Assembly (NCBI RefSeq): GCF_005860805.1
Contig: NZ_VCEJ01000002.1
Coordinates: 1,782,375 to 1,846,374, forward strand
DNA from: Dyadobacter luticola
GTDB lineage: Bacteria; Bacteroidota; Bacteroidia; Cytophagales; Spirosomataceae
DNA length: 64,000 nucleotides
Direction: 5' to 3'
The stretch's first letter is position 1, and every line of letters starts with the position of its first letter. Below are positions 16,753 to 26,367 of this stretch, one piece after another. The notes beneath the pieces were generated by a model. The model did no database searches. It saw only the letters and a list, made by a program, of their open reading frames with translations, and was not told where the DNA came from. Made by a program: the position numbers and the translations under genes.

Positions 16753-18240
16753 TTAAACCTTCTCAGCCCAAACCGACACCGAGCCGTCTTTGACCGGAAA
16801 TTCCGCCCAGCCTTCTTCGCCGATCGTGATTTCATGATCAAAATGACCGAGGTAGTCTACGAAGGTTTTGCCGGTGTGCTGGGGGTCAAGTTGCATGTTT
16901 CTGGCGTTATCTCCCTGGATGGAAAGTACTACTGCGCAGCCGGAATGTTCGTGCTCGTCATCGCCGGAACGCACCCAGCCAATGCTCTCCTGAGATTCGA
17001 AATAATCGGTTTGCGGGCCATAGGCAATGTTTTTGCGGACGTAAAGCAATGTTTCTAACTTATCCAATTTTTCCAGCGTAATGTCGTGCGACTCGCCGTC
17101 ATTCCCTTTATCGGTATAAGTCGAACCGTACAAATCGGTGTAAAATACGCAGGGATAACCCGCCTCCCGCAGCAAGATCAAGGCGTAAGCCAGCGGCCGG
17201 AACCATTGTTCTACGGTTTGTTCAAGCGATTGCAGCGGCTGCGTATCGTGGTTTTCGACGAGCGTCACCGCCAGCTGTGGATGCGTCTGAACCAGCGTAT
17301 TTTCAAAAATTGACCGCAGATCAAAATTCTCGCGTTCCTTGGAAGCCTTGAAGAAATTGGCTTGCAGCGGTGCATCGAACAAGGAAATTCTTCCGCCCGT
17401 CGATTCAATGTATGCGTGCATCGAAGGCAGATCGTAAGGTGCCCAGTACTCTCCTACCGTATAAAATTCCTTGTTATATTTTCCCCGCAAATGGTCCAGC
17501 CACTCGTTGAAAAACTGCGGGTCCATGTGCTTGATCGCATCGAGGCGAAACCCGTCCATGCCTACAGTTTCGTAAAACCATTCACCCCACCGTTTCAATT
17601 CCTCCCGGACCGCCGGATTTCTAAATTCAATATCCGAAAGCATCAGGTAATCATAGTTCCCGTTTTCAAGGTCCAGCACATCCTGCCAGCCTTCACCGTA
17701 TTGGTTTTGAATGCTGTAAATGGCAGTTTCCTGGGTCGAAGCATTGTAATCCACGCCGGAAAAACACTGGTAATCCCATACAAACTCAGAATATTGGCCC
17801 TGCCGGCCAGGAAATGTGAAGCGGGTATAAGCTTCTATTTCTTTTGGTTCACCGGCAAATTCATTCCGGTTGTCGGGCGTTACTTCACGTACGGTCACCA
17901 CTTCCTTTTCGTCGGCGCCGCCCATGTGGTTGAGCACCACGTCGGCATACACATTCAACCCCGCTTCCTGCCCGCTTTTAACAGCCGCAAGGAACTCGGC
18001 TTTCGTACCATATTTGGTTCTGACTGAGCCTTTTTGATCAAACTCTCCCAGATCATATAAGTCGTAAGAATCGTAACCGGAGGCCTGGTCGCCGGCCATT
18101 CCTTTGTGAGCGGGCGGCAGCCAGACGGCGTCAAACCCCAATGATTTTAAACGTTGCGCTTCTGCTGCAAAATGGTTCCACAGACTTCCGTCGGCCGGAT
18201 AATACCATTCAAAAAATTGCAGCATTGTAAAATTTTCCAC
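16753..18240 (-). CDS. Cytoplasmic alpha-amylase, GH13
   Basis: 495 residues, no signal peptide, beginning MENFTMLQFFEWYYPADGSL, the hallmark of the cytoplasmic alpha-amylase group (GH13 subfamily 5, like E. coli AmyA and Bacillus AmyS). Conserved regions: DVVLNH (100-105), GFRLDAIKH with nucleophile Asp234, VGEYW with acid/base Glu264, and VENHDTQP with Asp332. It hydrolyses alpha-1,4-glucans, here presumably internal maltodextrin or glycogen. The C-terminal beta domain ends SVSVWAEKV. A short 14-bp palindrome lies upstream (18267-18280), too small to interpret alone. Confidence 0.93.
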   Translation of the reverse strand: MENFTMLQFFEWYYPADGSLWNHFAAEAQRLKSLGFDAVWLPPAHKGMAGDQASGYDSYDLYDLGEFDQKGSVRTKYGTKAEFLAAVKSGQEAGLNVYADVVLNHMGGADEKEVVTVREVTPDNRNEFAGEPKEIEAYTRFTFPGRQGQYSEFVWDYQCFSGVDYNASTQETAIYSIQNQYGEGWQDVLDLENGNYDYLMLSDIEFRNPAVREELKRWGEWFYETVGMDGFRLDAIKHMDPQFFNEWLDHLRGKYNKEFYTVGEYWAPYDLPSMHAYIESTGGRISLFDAPLQANFFKASKERENFDLRSIFENTLVQTHPQLAVTLVENHDTQPLQSLEQTVEQWFRPLAYALILLREAGYPCVFYTDLYGSTYTDKGNDGESHDITLEKLDKLETLLYVRKNIAYGPQTDYFESQESIGWVRSGDDEHEHSGCAVVLSIQGDNARNMQLDPQHTGKTFVDYLGHFDHEITIGEEGWAEFPVKDGSVSVWAEKV

Positions 18241-18302
18241 AGAACACTGATTGTGATGAATAATGCGGGTAATGTTACCCTTGATACCAATTCATCCAAT
18301 TA

Positions 18303-19934
18303 CTATGCCGATTTTTCCCCGGCACGAATTTCACCGGGATTTTTACCATAATAAACACTCTGCGGCGGCAGGGCAAACGTGATGCCGCTGCCGGTGATCA
18401 CTTCCACCATTTTTAAAAGCAACTCTTCCTGGACTTCCAGAAAAACATCCATATCTGCGGTGTCCACATACGAGAAAACTTCCACCCGCATGCCATTGAC
18501 ACCCACTTCGATCAGGCGCACGCGGGCCGGGGTTTCCAGCACGCGGGGATGGGTTTGCAACACGCGGCGCAGGTCAGGGATCAGATTCCGGATTTGCTCG
18601 GGGGTTGTTTCGAGGCTTAAAACGAAGATCGGGTGGTACCAGAAACGTTCGCGGTAAGCGTAATTTTCAATTTTTAAAGACGAAAGTTCGCCATTTGGGA
18701 TGGTGACGACAGTGCGGTCATTTGTCCTCACCTGCGTTGCCCGCATCCCGATCCGCTCGATGGTGCCTGTAATGTCGCCGATTTTGCAAAAATCTCCGAT
18801 CCGCACCGGCTGGTCGGCAATGATCGTGACGCTCCCGACGAAGTTTTCGACTGTTTTTTGCGTACCCAATGCCAGCGCAATACCACCGATCCCAAGCGCC
18901 GCAATACCCGTGGTAACATTAAAACCGATGGTATCCAGGATAATGATGGCGCCCACCACAACCAGCGCAATTTTCAAGGCGCGACGAAGAAAAAGGATCG
19001 CAGAAACTGCCGACTGGTTTCGCTGGCGGGCCATTCTTTTTTCACTCAAAATACCCACCACATCCAGCAGCTGCCAGATCAGCAGGATCACGGCTACCAT
19101 TCCGACGATCAACGTAATGTTGCTGAAACGCTGCCGCACCACCAGCGAAATGCCAATTTTCTGACTGAATTCGATAAAAAACCAGATCGCCAGGTAGAGC
19201 TGCACCGGCAAAGAAAATGCCCGGATCACGCCGAAATAAGGTTCCTGACCTGCTTTTTTATAAATTTTGGTAGTTAAAAAAATTAAAACCCGCGCCACTC
19301 CAAAAGCCAGCAGATACGAGACGATCAGCAAGATCACCGAGGCAAGCCAATGTGCGATCGGCGCAGCGCCCCACTGGTTTTTTTGTAAAAATTTCGGTGC
19401 AACATCGCTGATCAAGGTGCTCGTTTCGAGCTCATCGGTATCTGCGGGGATGCGTTCGATGGTTTGCGTGGAAAAAAGCCAGATCGGGTAGCCCTGCTTG
19501 TCGAGGGTACTTTCCAGGATCAGGTCAAAGGATTCATTATCAATGGTAATCGCGCCGATGCGGTCGAGGTTAGGGCCAAGATTATCATCGGTTTTCCCTT
19601 CCGGCTCGTTGCTGATCCAGGAATAAGGGTAAATGCGCCCGTTGACTTCCAGCAGTGCCTGCAAAGCCTTGGCCTGCCACACGGTATTCTGTTTTTTCCG
19701 AAGTGCCGGATCGCGCCGGAGGTAAAGTGCGGCCTTTTTATAGTTGTTCTGATAACTCGCTTTCAAGAATCCATCGACCGTCCCGCGCGGCGTACGACGA
19801 CCCAGAGAATCAGGCGGATAAACCTGCGCGGCACGCTTCACCGTATCTTCCGGGATTGAAGGGAGCTGGGCAAGAGCGGTTGAAAAAGTGGTGCAAAAAA
19901 GGAGGAACCAAATCAGCAGAGGCTGTTTGGGCAT
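18303..19934 (-). CDS. Mechanosensitive ion channel family protein (MscS-like)
   Basis: The start is the ATG at 19934, opening a signal peptide (MPKQPLLIWFLLFCTTFSTALAQ); an ATG 39 bp upstream is less suitable. About 543 residues. A periplasmic domain of roughly 170 residues is followed by membrane helices (VILLIVSYLLAFGVARVLIF, ITLIVGMVAVILLIWQLL, ALKIALVVVGAIIILDTIGF) and the pore-lining TM3 region with GIGGIALALGTQKTVENFVGSVTI. The beta domain then has RIGDFCKIGDITGTIERIG and a C-terminal alpha/beta portal domain. These are the standard MscS features for osmotic pressure relief. The extra periplasmic domain marks the larger bacterial variants. It is divergent from the SusC gene. Confidence 0.92.
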   Translation of the reverse strand: MPKQPLLIWFLLFCTTFSTALAQLPSIPEDTVKRAAQVYPPDSLGRRTPRGTVDGFLKASYQNNYKKAALYLRRDPALRKKQNTVWQAKALQALLEVNGRIYPYSWISNEPEGKTDDNLGPNLDRIGAITIDNESFDLILESTLDKQGYPIWLFSTQTIERIPADTDELETSTLISDVAPKFLQKNQWGAAPIAHWLASVILLIVSYLLAFGVARVLIFLTTKIYKKAGQEPYFGVIRAFSLPVQLYLAIWFFIEFSQKIGISLVVRQRFSNITLIVGMVAVILLIWQLLDVVGILSEKRMARQRNQSAVSAILFLRRALKIALVVVGAIIILDTIGFNVTTGIAALGIGGIALALGTQKTVENFVGSVTIIADQPVRIGDFCKIGDITGTIERIGMRATQVRTNDRTVVTIPNGELSSLKIENYAYRERFWYHPIFVLSLETTPEQIRNLIPDLRRVLQTHPRVLETPARVRLIEVGVNGMRVEVFSYVDTADMDVFLEVQEELLLKMVEVITGSGITFALPPQSVYYGKNPGEIRAGEKSA

Positions 19935-20082
19935 ATTTGTAATTTGTTTGAAAGCCATTGTGGAAAGCAACATTGAGATTTTAAAAAAACAAAAATCTTT
20001 TCATAAGGTAACCTCTAACCATGCGTCGCTCGTTCCTTCCCGGCCGGATCTGCACTATTTTTTCTGCTGATCATGCCCATTA

Positions 20083-20114
20083 TTTGAAAAACCCGATTTC
20101 TGTGCCTTATTTTG
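20083..20114 (+). promoter_or_regulatory. Candidate Bacteroidota housekeeping promoter for the SusC/D-sulfatase operon
   Basis: TTTG at 20083-20086 and TTATTTTG at 20107-20114 are separated by 20 bases. They fit the Bacteroidota -33 TTTG and -7 TAnnTTTG boxes with one mismatch in the second. The start codon at 20144 would then lie about 23 bases past the expected start site. Confidence 0.35.
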
Positions 20115-20143
20115 TCTACTTAATTTATAGACTTAGTGTTAAA

Positions 20144-23100
20144 ATGCTTGAAAATCTATTGCTACTCAGGAAAAAAAGACCTGCACTGCTCTTGCAGATT
20201 GCCTTCGCGGCATTGATGAGCTTACACGTAAGTGCCCAGAATGTTGTGAAAGGTACCGTGACGGCCGAAAGTGACAAAGGGACGTTGCCGGGCGTGAATG
20301 TGGTCATCAAAAACTCACAAACCGGTACCACCACCGACGTCGATGGCAAGTACGAACTTACTGCCGGCAGCGATGCCATCCTTGTTTTCTCGGGGATCGG
20401 TTACGTTACCAGAGAGGTGCAGGTAAAAGGCCAGAGCACCATCGACGTGGCGCTGGCGGCGGATACCCGGCAGCTCGACGAGCTGGTGGTGGTAGGTTAT
20501 GGTACCCAAAAACGCAATGCGCTGACCAATTCGGTTTCGACGATCAATGGTGATCAGATCACCCGCAGGCCGGTTTCCAACATTCAGCAATCGTTTCAGG
20601 GACTGATGCCTGGGGTGACGGTGCTGGACCAGGGCGGGTCGCCGGGGAAATCGAATACCAACATTCGCGTCCGTGGGATCACGACATTCAACATTAACGG
20701 CAGCAGTACCAGCGGGTTTGATCTGGGCAAAAACGATGCGCTGGTCATCGTTGACGGGATAGAGCAGCGGCTGAGCGACATTAACCCGGACGATATCGAG
20801 TCGGTTTCGGTTTTGAAAGATGCTTCCTCGACGGCGATTTACGGTTCACGCGCCACAAATGGTGTGATTCTCATCACGACAAAAAGGGCGAAAGGCGGCA
20901 AAGTGCAGGTGGATTACCACGGCTACTACGCGATCCAGAAATCCAACAATGTGCCTAAAATGATGGGGATCGAGGCTTACATGCGTGAGCAGGTGGCGGC
21001 TTACACCAATGCGGGTGTGACCTTGCCGGCGCGTTTTACGGAGGAGTCGATCCAGGCTTATGTGAATGCGACGGATCGCGAGAAGTATCCGCTGCCCAAC
21101 AACTGGTTTGAAACCATGCTCCGCGCCGCGCCGCAGCAAAACCACACGATTTCGGTTGCCGGCGGGAATGAAACTTTGCGCACAAGACTCAGCGTGCGCT
21201 ACCAGGACCAGGATGGGGTGATTGCAGGTTATTCCAATACAATCGGCGAATTCAGGCTGAATTCGGATTACACGGTTTCGAAAAGGATCCGCGTGAGCGG
21301 CGACATTAACTATCGCTACGCCAAGGCGATCAACCCGACGGTGAATAATACCGATCCCAACCCTCAACCGCTGAATAACTTTTTTCACGGCACATTATGG
21401 GCGGTACCAAAATATGCAGACGGAACATACGGGCTGAGTACGCAGGGAAATAACCCTTTGATGTTCAACGAAATCGGCGGACAGTCAAGGCAAAATACGG
21501 ATTACCTGGCAGGATATGTCAAGGCGGAAATCGACATTCTGGACGGTCTGACATTCTCGACGCAGATTGCCGGACGTGGTAATTTTATTTACCAAAAAAA
21601 CTTCACGAACTCCTACACCAACACCGACAAAAACACCAACATTACCAAAACGGTGGCGATCAACTCGCTTAAAGAAGTGCGGAATACATTGCGCGAGTAC
21701 ACGATCAACAACTTGCTGACTTATGATAAAGGCTTTGGCGACCATCATTTGAAGGCTTTGGTGGGTTACTCGCAGATCGGCAACACTCAGACAAATCTCT
21801 GGGCTTCCCGCGAGCGTTTTTATAATAATGACATTGGCTCGATTGGCCAGGGTGCGAACGACGGTACTAAAAGCAATGATGGAAATGATGCGAAATACGG
21901 TCTCCGCTCATTTTTTGGCCGGGTTAATTATGATTTTCAGGAAAAATATTTGTTCGAGGCGAATGGTCGCTACGATGGTTCTTCCAAGTTTACCGGCAAC
22001 AAACAATACAGCTTTTTCCCTTCTTTCTCGGCCGGCTGGCGGATTTCGAAGGAAGGCTTCTGGGACGGGCTGAGCAAAACGGTGAATGACCTGAAACTTC
22101 GCGGCTCGTGGGGGATTACCGGAAACCAGTCGGTGGATCTGTACAGCTACTACTCGGCGCTGCGGGCGGCGGGCTATACCTTCGGCGGCACTTCCGTGCA
22201 GGGTTATCGTCCGACGACTTTGTCGAACACCAATCTCGGCTGGGAATCGACAACGCAGCTTGACCTGGGAATCGACGCAGCATTTTTACATAACAAGCTG
22301 ACATTGACGGCTGATTACTACCGCAAACTCACCGACGACATTCTGCTGAACCTCGACATTCCAGCCACGATCGGCTTGACGGCGCCTCCGCAAAACGCTG
22401 GTTCCGTGGAAAATAAAGGCTGGGAATTCAGCTTAAACTATCGTGGTACGCCCGCAGCCAGCAGCTTCCGCTACTCGGTCGGCGGCAATTTGAGCATAAA
22501 TGAAAACAAGGTGACCGACCTCAAAGGTACCGGTCCCTACATTACCGGCTCCGACATTGACCCGCGCTACATTATTGCCAAAGGTTTGCCGATCAACACC
22601 TTATGGGGATATCAAACAGCAGGACTGTTCCAAAGCGAGCAGGAAATTGCAGAATACAAGGCGACTTACGCCGCCAATACCAAGCCGGGCGACGTAAAAT
22701 ATGTGGACCGGAACGGCGACGGCAAGATCAATGCGGACGATATGACGGTGATCGGGAATTCGTTTCCGAAGTACACTTTCGGTCTGAATGGTGATTTTTC
22801 TTACAAAAATTTCGACCTGAACATTCTCTTCCAGGGCGCGGCGAAAGTAGATGCGCGACTGGCCGGAGCGCTGGCCGAAATGGGTAACCAGGAAGGTTTT
22901 ACCCACGAAATTTACACCAACAATTACTGGACACCGACCAACACGGACGCTCGTTTTCCAAGACCATTAAAGTTTGATCTGCGGAATGTGGCGACTTCCG
23001 ACCGCCTCGTGATCGACGGTTCTTATCTGCGCCTGAAAAATGTGCAGCTGGCCTACAACATTCCGGGTGACGTCGTGAAAAAGCTGCATCTGGCCCGCGT

Positions 23101-23242
23101 GCGCGTGTATACTTCGGCCACCAACCTGCTAACATTCTCGAAACTGAACGAGTGGAACCTCGATCCCGAGGTACCGTCGGGACGCGCGGTTTACTTTCCG
23201 CAAACTGCCCTGTACACGTTCGGTCTGAACCTCCAATTTTAA
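20144..23242 (+). CDS. SusC/RagA-type TonB-dependent outer membrane transporter
   Basis: The start is the ATG at 20144 (MLENLLLLRKKRPALLLQIA), which opens the signal peptide ending HVSAQ; the upstream in-frame region lacks one. About 1,032 residues. A carboxypeptidase-regulatory-like beta domain (VVKGTVTAESDKGTLPGVNV) precedes the plug (VGYGTQKRNALTNSVSTI, DALVIVDGIEQRLSDINPDDIESVSVLKDASSTAIYG, ATNGVILITTKR) and a 22-strand barrel. There is no STN domain, so this transporter does not itself signal to a FecR partner, unlike the second SusC here. It imports oligosaccharides with the SusD lipoprotein encoded 6 bp downstream; two sulfatases follow, pointing to a sulfated glycan. Confidence 0.95.
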   Translation: MLENLLLLRKKRPALLLQIAFAALMSLHVSAQNVVKGTVTAESDKGTLPGVNVVIKNSQTGTTTDVDGKYELTAGSDAILVFSGIGYVTREVQVKGQSTIDVALAADTRQLDELVVVGYGTQKRNALTNSVSTINGDQITRRPVSNIQQSFQGLMPGVTVLDQGGSPGKSNTNIRVRGITTFNINGSSTSGFDLGKNDALVIVDGIEQRLSDINPDDIESVSVLKDASSTAIYGSRATNGVILITTKRAKGGKVQVDYHGYYAIQKSNNVPKMMGIEAYMREQVAAYTNAGVTLPARFTEESIQAYVNATDREKYPLPNNWFETMLRAAPQQNHTISVAGGNETLRTRLSVRYQDQDGVIAGYSNTIGEFRLNSDYTVSKRIRVSGDINYRYAKAINPTVNNTDPNPQPLNNFFHGTLWAVPKYADGTYGLSTQGNNPLMFNEIGGQSRQNTDYLAGYVKAEIDILDGLTFSTQIAGRGNFIYQKNFTNSYTNTDKNTNITKTVAINSLKEVRNTLREYTINNLLTYDKGFGDHHLKALVGYSQIGNTQTNLWASRERFYNNDIGSIGQGANDGTKSNDGNDAKYGLRSFFGRVNYDFQEKYLFEANGRYDGSSKFTGNKQYSFFPSFSAGWRISKEGFWDGLSKTVNDLKLRGSWGITGNQSVDLYSYYSALRAAGYTFGGTSVQGYRPTTLSNTNLGWESTTQLDLGIDAAFLHNKLTLTADYYRKLTDDILLNLDIPATIGLTAPPQNAGSVENKGWEFSLNYRGTPAASSFRYSVGGNLSINENKVTDLKGTGPYITGSDIDPRYIIAKGLPINTLWGYQTAGLFQSEQEIAEYKATYAANTKPGDVKYVDRNGDGKINADDMTVIGNSFPKYTFGLNGDFSYKNFDLNILFQGAAKVDARLAGALAEMGNQEGFTHEIYTNNYWTPTNTDARFPRPLKFDLRNVATSDRLVIDGSYLRLKNVQLAYNIPGDVVKKLHLARVRVYTSATNLLTFSKLNEWNLDPEVPSGRAVYFPQTALYTFGLNLQF

Positions 23243-23248
23243 TTTATC

Positions 23249-24838
23249 ATGAAAATCAAGCATATACAATACTTCTTTTTTGCCGCGGCAGCCACATTTG
23301 CACTGGCTTCCTGCGACGCGGACCTGCTCGAAACCGCGCCCAATGACCGCCTTTTGGAAAATCTTTTCTGGAAATCGGAAGGTGATGCGCGGCTGGCCGT
23401 AAACGCCATTTACACCGACCTGGATTCTACCAATATTTTTTCGTGGGACGGCGTGACAGACATTGCGCATACCAACCAAAGCTTCAACATTGACGCTTAC
23501 ATTGAGGCGGGCAGCTACGACGCGACGAGCTCCAAAGTTTACAGCGAGTGGCGCAAAGCCTATCGTGGGATCCGCGCTTCCAATTATTTCCTGGAAAACG
23601 TTGATAAAATCCCAAGCACTAACACGGCGCTGATCAATCAGTTTAAAGGCGAAGCCAGGGTTTTGCGGGCTTATCAGTATATCAAGCTGGCCGGATTGTA
23701 TGGTAATGTTCCGCTGGTAACCAGCACTTTGACCATCGATGAAGGCCGCGCACTGACGAATTCGACTACTGAGCAGGTTTGGGATTTTGTTGAAAAGGAA
23801 CTGACCGAATCCGCGCCGCTGCTGCCTCTCACTTACGGCGCTGCCGACAAAGGCAGGATCACAAAAGGTGCTGCCCTGGGCCTGCTCGCCCGCGCCGAAT
23901 TGTACGCAGGCCGATACGCTAAAGCGGCCGACGCGGCCGACCAGGTGATGAAGCTGGGTGTATATGGTTTGTATGAATCTTATGAAAAACTGTTCACTTA
24001 CGCGGCCGAAAACAACAAGGAAGTGATTCTGGATAAGCAGTTTGTGAAGGATGTTTATCCTAACAATGTGTTCGTTTTCCTCGGACCTTATAGTCAGAAA
24101 AACAGCCAGAGCACCTACGTGCCGACCAAGGCGCTGGTGGATATGTATGAAACCACGGCCGGAAAACGCATTACGGATGCAGGCAGCGGCTATAATCCTG
24201 CCAAACCGTACGAAGACCGCGACCCGCGTCTGAAATTCTCCATTTTTCTTGATGGCGATCCGCTCCCGAGCGGCATTAATTTCCAGCCGAAACCCAACAG
24301 TGGCACGGCGGATGCGATCGGCAGTACCTACATTGCCTCTACAACCGGTTTTAACATTAAAAAATACATCAACCCAGAAGATTTTGCGAACCCGGCAAAT
24401 GGTGGTATCAACATTATATTGCTGCGTTATGCCGAAGTGTTGCTGACTTACGCAGAAGCAAAAATTGAGCTGAACCAGATCGATGCGAGTGTTTTGGCCG
24501 CGATCAACCTGGTAAGAAATGGCCGCACGGATGTGAAGCAGCCCGCTGTAAAAGCAACAACCCAGGCAGCCCTGCGCGAGATTGTTCGCCACGAGCGGAC
24601 GGTGGAGCTAGCCTTTGAGGGGCAGCGGTTGTTTGATATCCGGAGATGGAAAATCGGCGAAACGGTGATGCCGGGAGCAGTCTACGGAATCACTTATACC
24701 GACGCAGCAGGTAAGCTGGTGACGGTGCAAGCCGCTACTTCGAACCGGGTTTTTGATCCCGCCAGACATTATCTTTGGCCTATCCCGCAAAAAGAGCGTG
24801 ACCTGAATCCAAATTTGAAACAAAATCCCAACTGGTAA
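23249..24838 (+). CDS. SusD/RagB-family nutrient-binding lipoprotein
   Basis: 529 residues with a lipobox at FALASC (Cys21), then DADLLETAPNDRLLENLFWKSEGDARLAVNAIYTDLD, the usual start of the SusD TPR-like fold. Later motifs KGEARVLRAYQYIKLAGLYGNVPLV and ILLRYAEVLLTYAEAKIELNQ, and the C-terminal block RHERTVELAFEGQRLFDIRRW ending LWPIPQKERDLNPNLKQNP, are all diagnostic. It acts as the surface lid of the SusC channel and gives the pair its glycan selectivity. It is 6 bp downstream of SusC. Confidence 0.96.
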   Translation: MKIKHIQYFFFAAAATFALASCDADLLETAPNDRLLENLFWKSEGDARLAVNAIYTDLDSTNIFSWDGVTDIAHTNQSFNIDAYIEAGSYDATSSKVYSEWRKAYRGIRASNYFLENVDKIPSTNTALINQFKGEARVLRAYQYIKLAGLYGNVPLVTSTLTIDEGRALTNSTTEQVWDFVEKELTESAPLLPLTYGAADKGRITKGAALGLLARAELYAGRYAKAADAADQVMKLGVYGLYESYEKLFTYAAENNKEVILDKQFVKDVYPNNVFVFLGPYSQKNSQSTYVPTKALVDMYETTAGKRITDAGSGYNPAKPYEDRDPRLKFSIFLDGDPLPSGINFQPKPNSGTADAIGSTYIASTTGFNIKKYINPEDFANPANGGINIILLRYAEVLLTYAEAKIELNQIDASVLAAINLVRNGRTDVKQPAVKATTQAALREIVRHERTVELAFEGQRLFDIRRWKIGETVMPGAVYGITYTDAAGKLVTVQAATSNRVFDPARHYLWPIPQKERDLNPNLKQNPNW

Positions 24839-24842
24839 CGCG

Positions 24843-24890
24843 GGCGCCGGCGTCGCGCCGGTGCCGTCTATTATCCGACGTCCACGTCGG
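24843..24890 (+). promoter_or_regulatory. Two intercistronic hairpins between susD and a sulfatase gene
   Basis: The first stem pairs 24843-24852 with 24856-24865 (10 bp, one G-U, GC-rich, loop TCG). The second is the perfect palindrome CCGACGTCCACGTCGG at 24875-24890. Neither is followed by a T-run. They may stabilise the upstream susCD message or lower read-through into the sulfatases, as structured intercistronic regions do in other operons (inference). Confidence 0.55.
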
Positions 24891-24930
24891 AGCGTAACCA
24901 AGCTGGAACTCAACCACCAACAATAAACCG

Positions 24931-26367
24931 ATGTTAAAAAAATTCACAGCATTTTTCTTAGCGCTGGCTGCCTGCGCACTAGTGGCATTCCAGCCGGAAA
25001 AACCGGCCGCCAAAACCCCCAACATTGTTTTGTTTTTCATCGATGACCTCGGCTACGGAGACTTATCCGTCACCGGCGCGCTGGGCTACCGCACCCCGAA
25101 CCTCGACAAAATGGCCGCCGAGGGTACGCGATTTACAAACTTCATGGCGGCGCAGGCCGTATGCAGCGCATCGCGTGCCGCTTTGCTAACGGGCTGCTAT
25201 CCCAACCGCCTGGGTATTGCCGGCGCTTTCGGGCCGAATGCCAAAATGGGCCTGAACCCGAAAGAGGAAACAATTGCCGAGCTGGTGAAAGCGCAAGGAT
25301 ATGCGACCGGGATTTTCGGGAAGTGGCATTTGGGAAGTGAGCAGGAATTTTTGCCTTTGCAGCAGGGATTTGACGAATATTACGGTGTGCCTTATTCGCA
25401 TGATATGTGGCCGCTGCACCCGTGGCAGGAGCGGGCAAAATACCCTCCGCTGCATTGGATCGAAGGAAATACACCAGGTAAGGAGATCAAAAACCTGGAA
25501 GATGCCAGCGAGCTGACGCCTAAAATCACTGAGCGCGCCACGGCCTTTATCCGGAAAAATAAAAACAAACCCTTCTTCCTGTACGTCCCCCACCCGCTAC
25601 CGCACGTGCCGCTGGCCGCCTCCGCAAAGTTCCGGGGAAAAAGCGAGCGTGGGATTTTTGGCGATGTGCTGATGGAGCTGGACTGGTCGGTGGGTGAGAT
25701 TATGAAAGAGCTGAAAGCACAGGGTCTGGACAACAATACCCTGGTGATTTTCACGAGCGACAATGGTCCTTGGCTGAATTATGGCGACCATGCGGGTTCG
25801 GCTGGTGGCTTCCGGGAAGGAAAAGGCACTTCTTTTGAAGGCGGGCAGCGCGAGCCTTGCATTATGCGCTGGCCGGGCGTAGTACCTGCGGGTCGGGTAT
25901 CAAACAAGCTGCTTTCTACCCTGGATGTACTGCCGACGATTGTGAAACTGACCGGCGCGAAGTTGCCGAAAGAGAAAATCGACGGATATGATTTCACGGA
26001 TCTGCTGAAAGGTGACGATACCAAAACACCGCGAGAGACTTTACTGTATTATTATCGCAAAAACAGTCTTGAAGCCGTCAGAAAAGGCGATTGGAAACTG
26101 GTTTTCGCGCATCCGGGACGCATTTACGAAGGTCAGCTGCCGGGACAAAATGGTCAGCCGGGACCAGCGCCCGAGGATTTTCAATATCCGAAAGCATTGT
26201 ACCACCTGACCCGCGATCCAGGCGAGCGCTACGATGTTCAGGCACAAAATCCGGAAATCGTGGCTGAACTGGAAAAAATCGCCGAAGCCGCCCGCGAAGA
26301 TCTGGGCGATGATTTGCAGCAAAAACAAGGGAAAAATGTGAGACCCGTCGGAAAAGTCAATCCATGA
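24931..26367 (+). CDS. Sulfatase, arylsulfatase A type (CxAxR)
   Basis: 478 residues. The N-terminus (MLKKFTAFFLALAACALVAF) is a signal sequence, with LAAC a possible lipobox at Cys15. The sulfatase core follows: NIVLFFIDDLGYGDL (metal-binding Asp pair), then AVCSASRAALLTG with Cys78 as the residue converted to formylglycine (C-S-A-S-R), FGKWHLG, and IFTSDNGPW. It hydrolyses sulfate esters, probably on a carbohydrate because it lies directly downstream of a SusC/D pair. The enzyme needs a formylglycine-generating or anSME maturase, not in this window. Its stop overlaps the next sulfatase start by 4 bp (ATGA), so the two are translationally coupled. Confidence 0.93.
   Translation: MLKKFTAFFLALAACALVAFQPEKPAAKTPNIVLFFIDDLGYGDLSVTGALGYRTPNLDKMAAEGTRFTNFMAAQAVCSASRAALLTGCYPNRLGIAGAFGPNAKMGLNPKEETIAELVKAQGYATGIFGKWHLGSEQEFLPLQQGFDEYYGVPYSHDMWPLHPWQERAKYPPLHWIEGNTPGKEIKNLEDASELTPKITERATAFIRKNKNKPFFLYVPHPLPHVPLAASAKFRGKSERGIFGDVLMELDWSVGEIMKELKAQGLDNNTLVIFTSDNGPWLNYGDHAGSAGGFREGKGTSFEGGQREPCIMRWPGVVPAGRVSNKLLSTLDVLPTIVKLTGAKLPKEKIDGYDFTDLLKGDDTKTPRETLLYYYRKNSLEAVRKGDWKLVFAHPGRIYEGQLPGQNGQPGPAPEDFQYPKALYHLTRDPGERYDVQAQNPEIVAELEKIAEAAREDLGDDLQQKQGKNVRPVGKVNP

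Noticed and set aside
18267..18280. GGGTAATGTTACCC palindrome before the alpha-amylase gene as an operator
   Set aside because: Only six paired bases on each side and a single copy; too short to support a call.
23129..24592. Long minus-strand open frame of about 487 codons opposite the susD gene
   Set aside because: It is the antisense shadow of a clear SusD gene with lipobox and family motifs. The antisense translation is rich in Cys, Arg and His runs with no domain. High GC at third positions often leaves such frames open.
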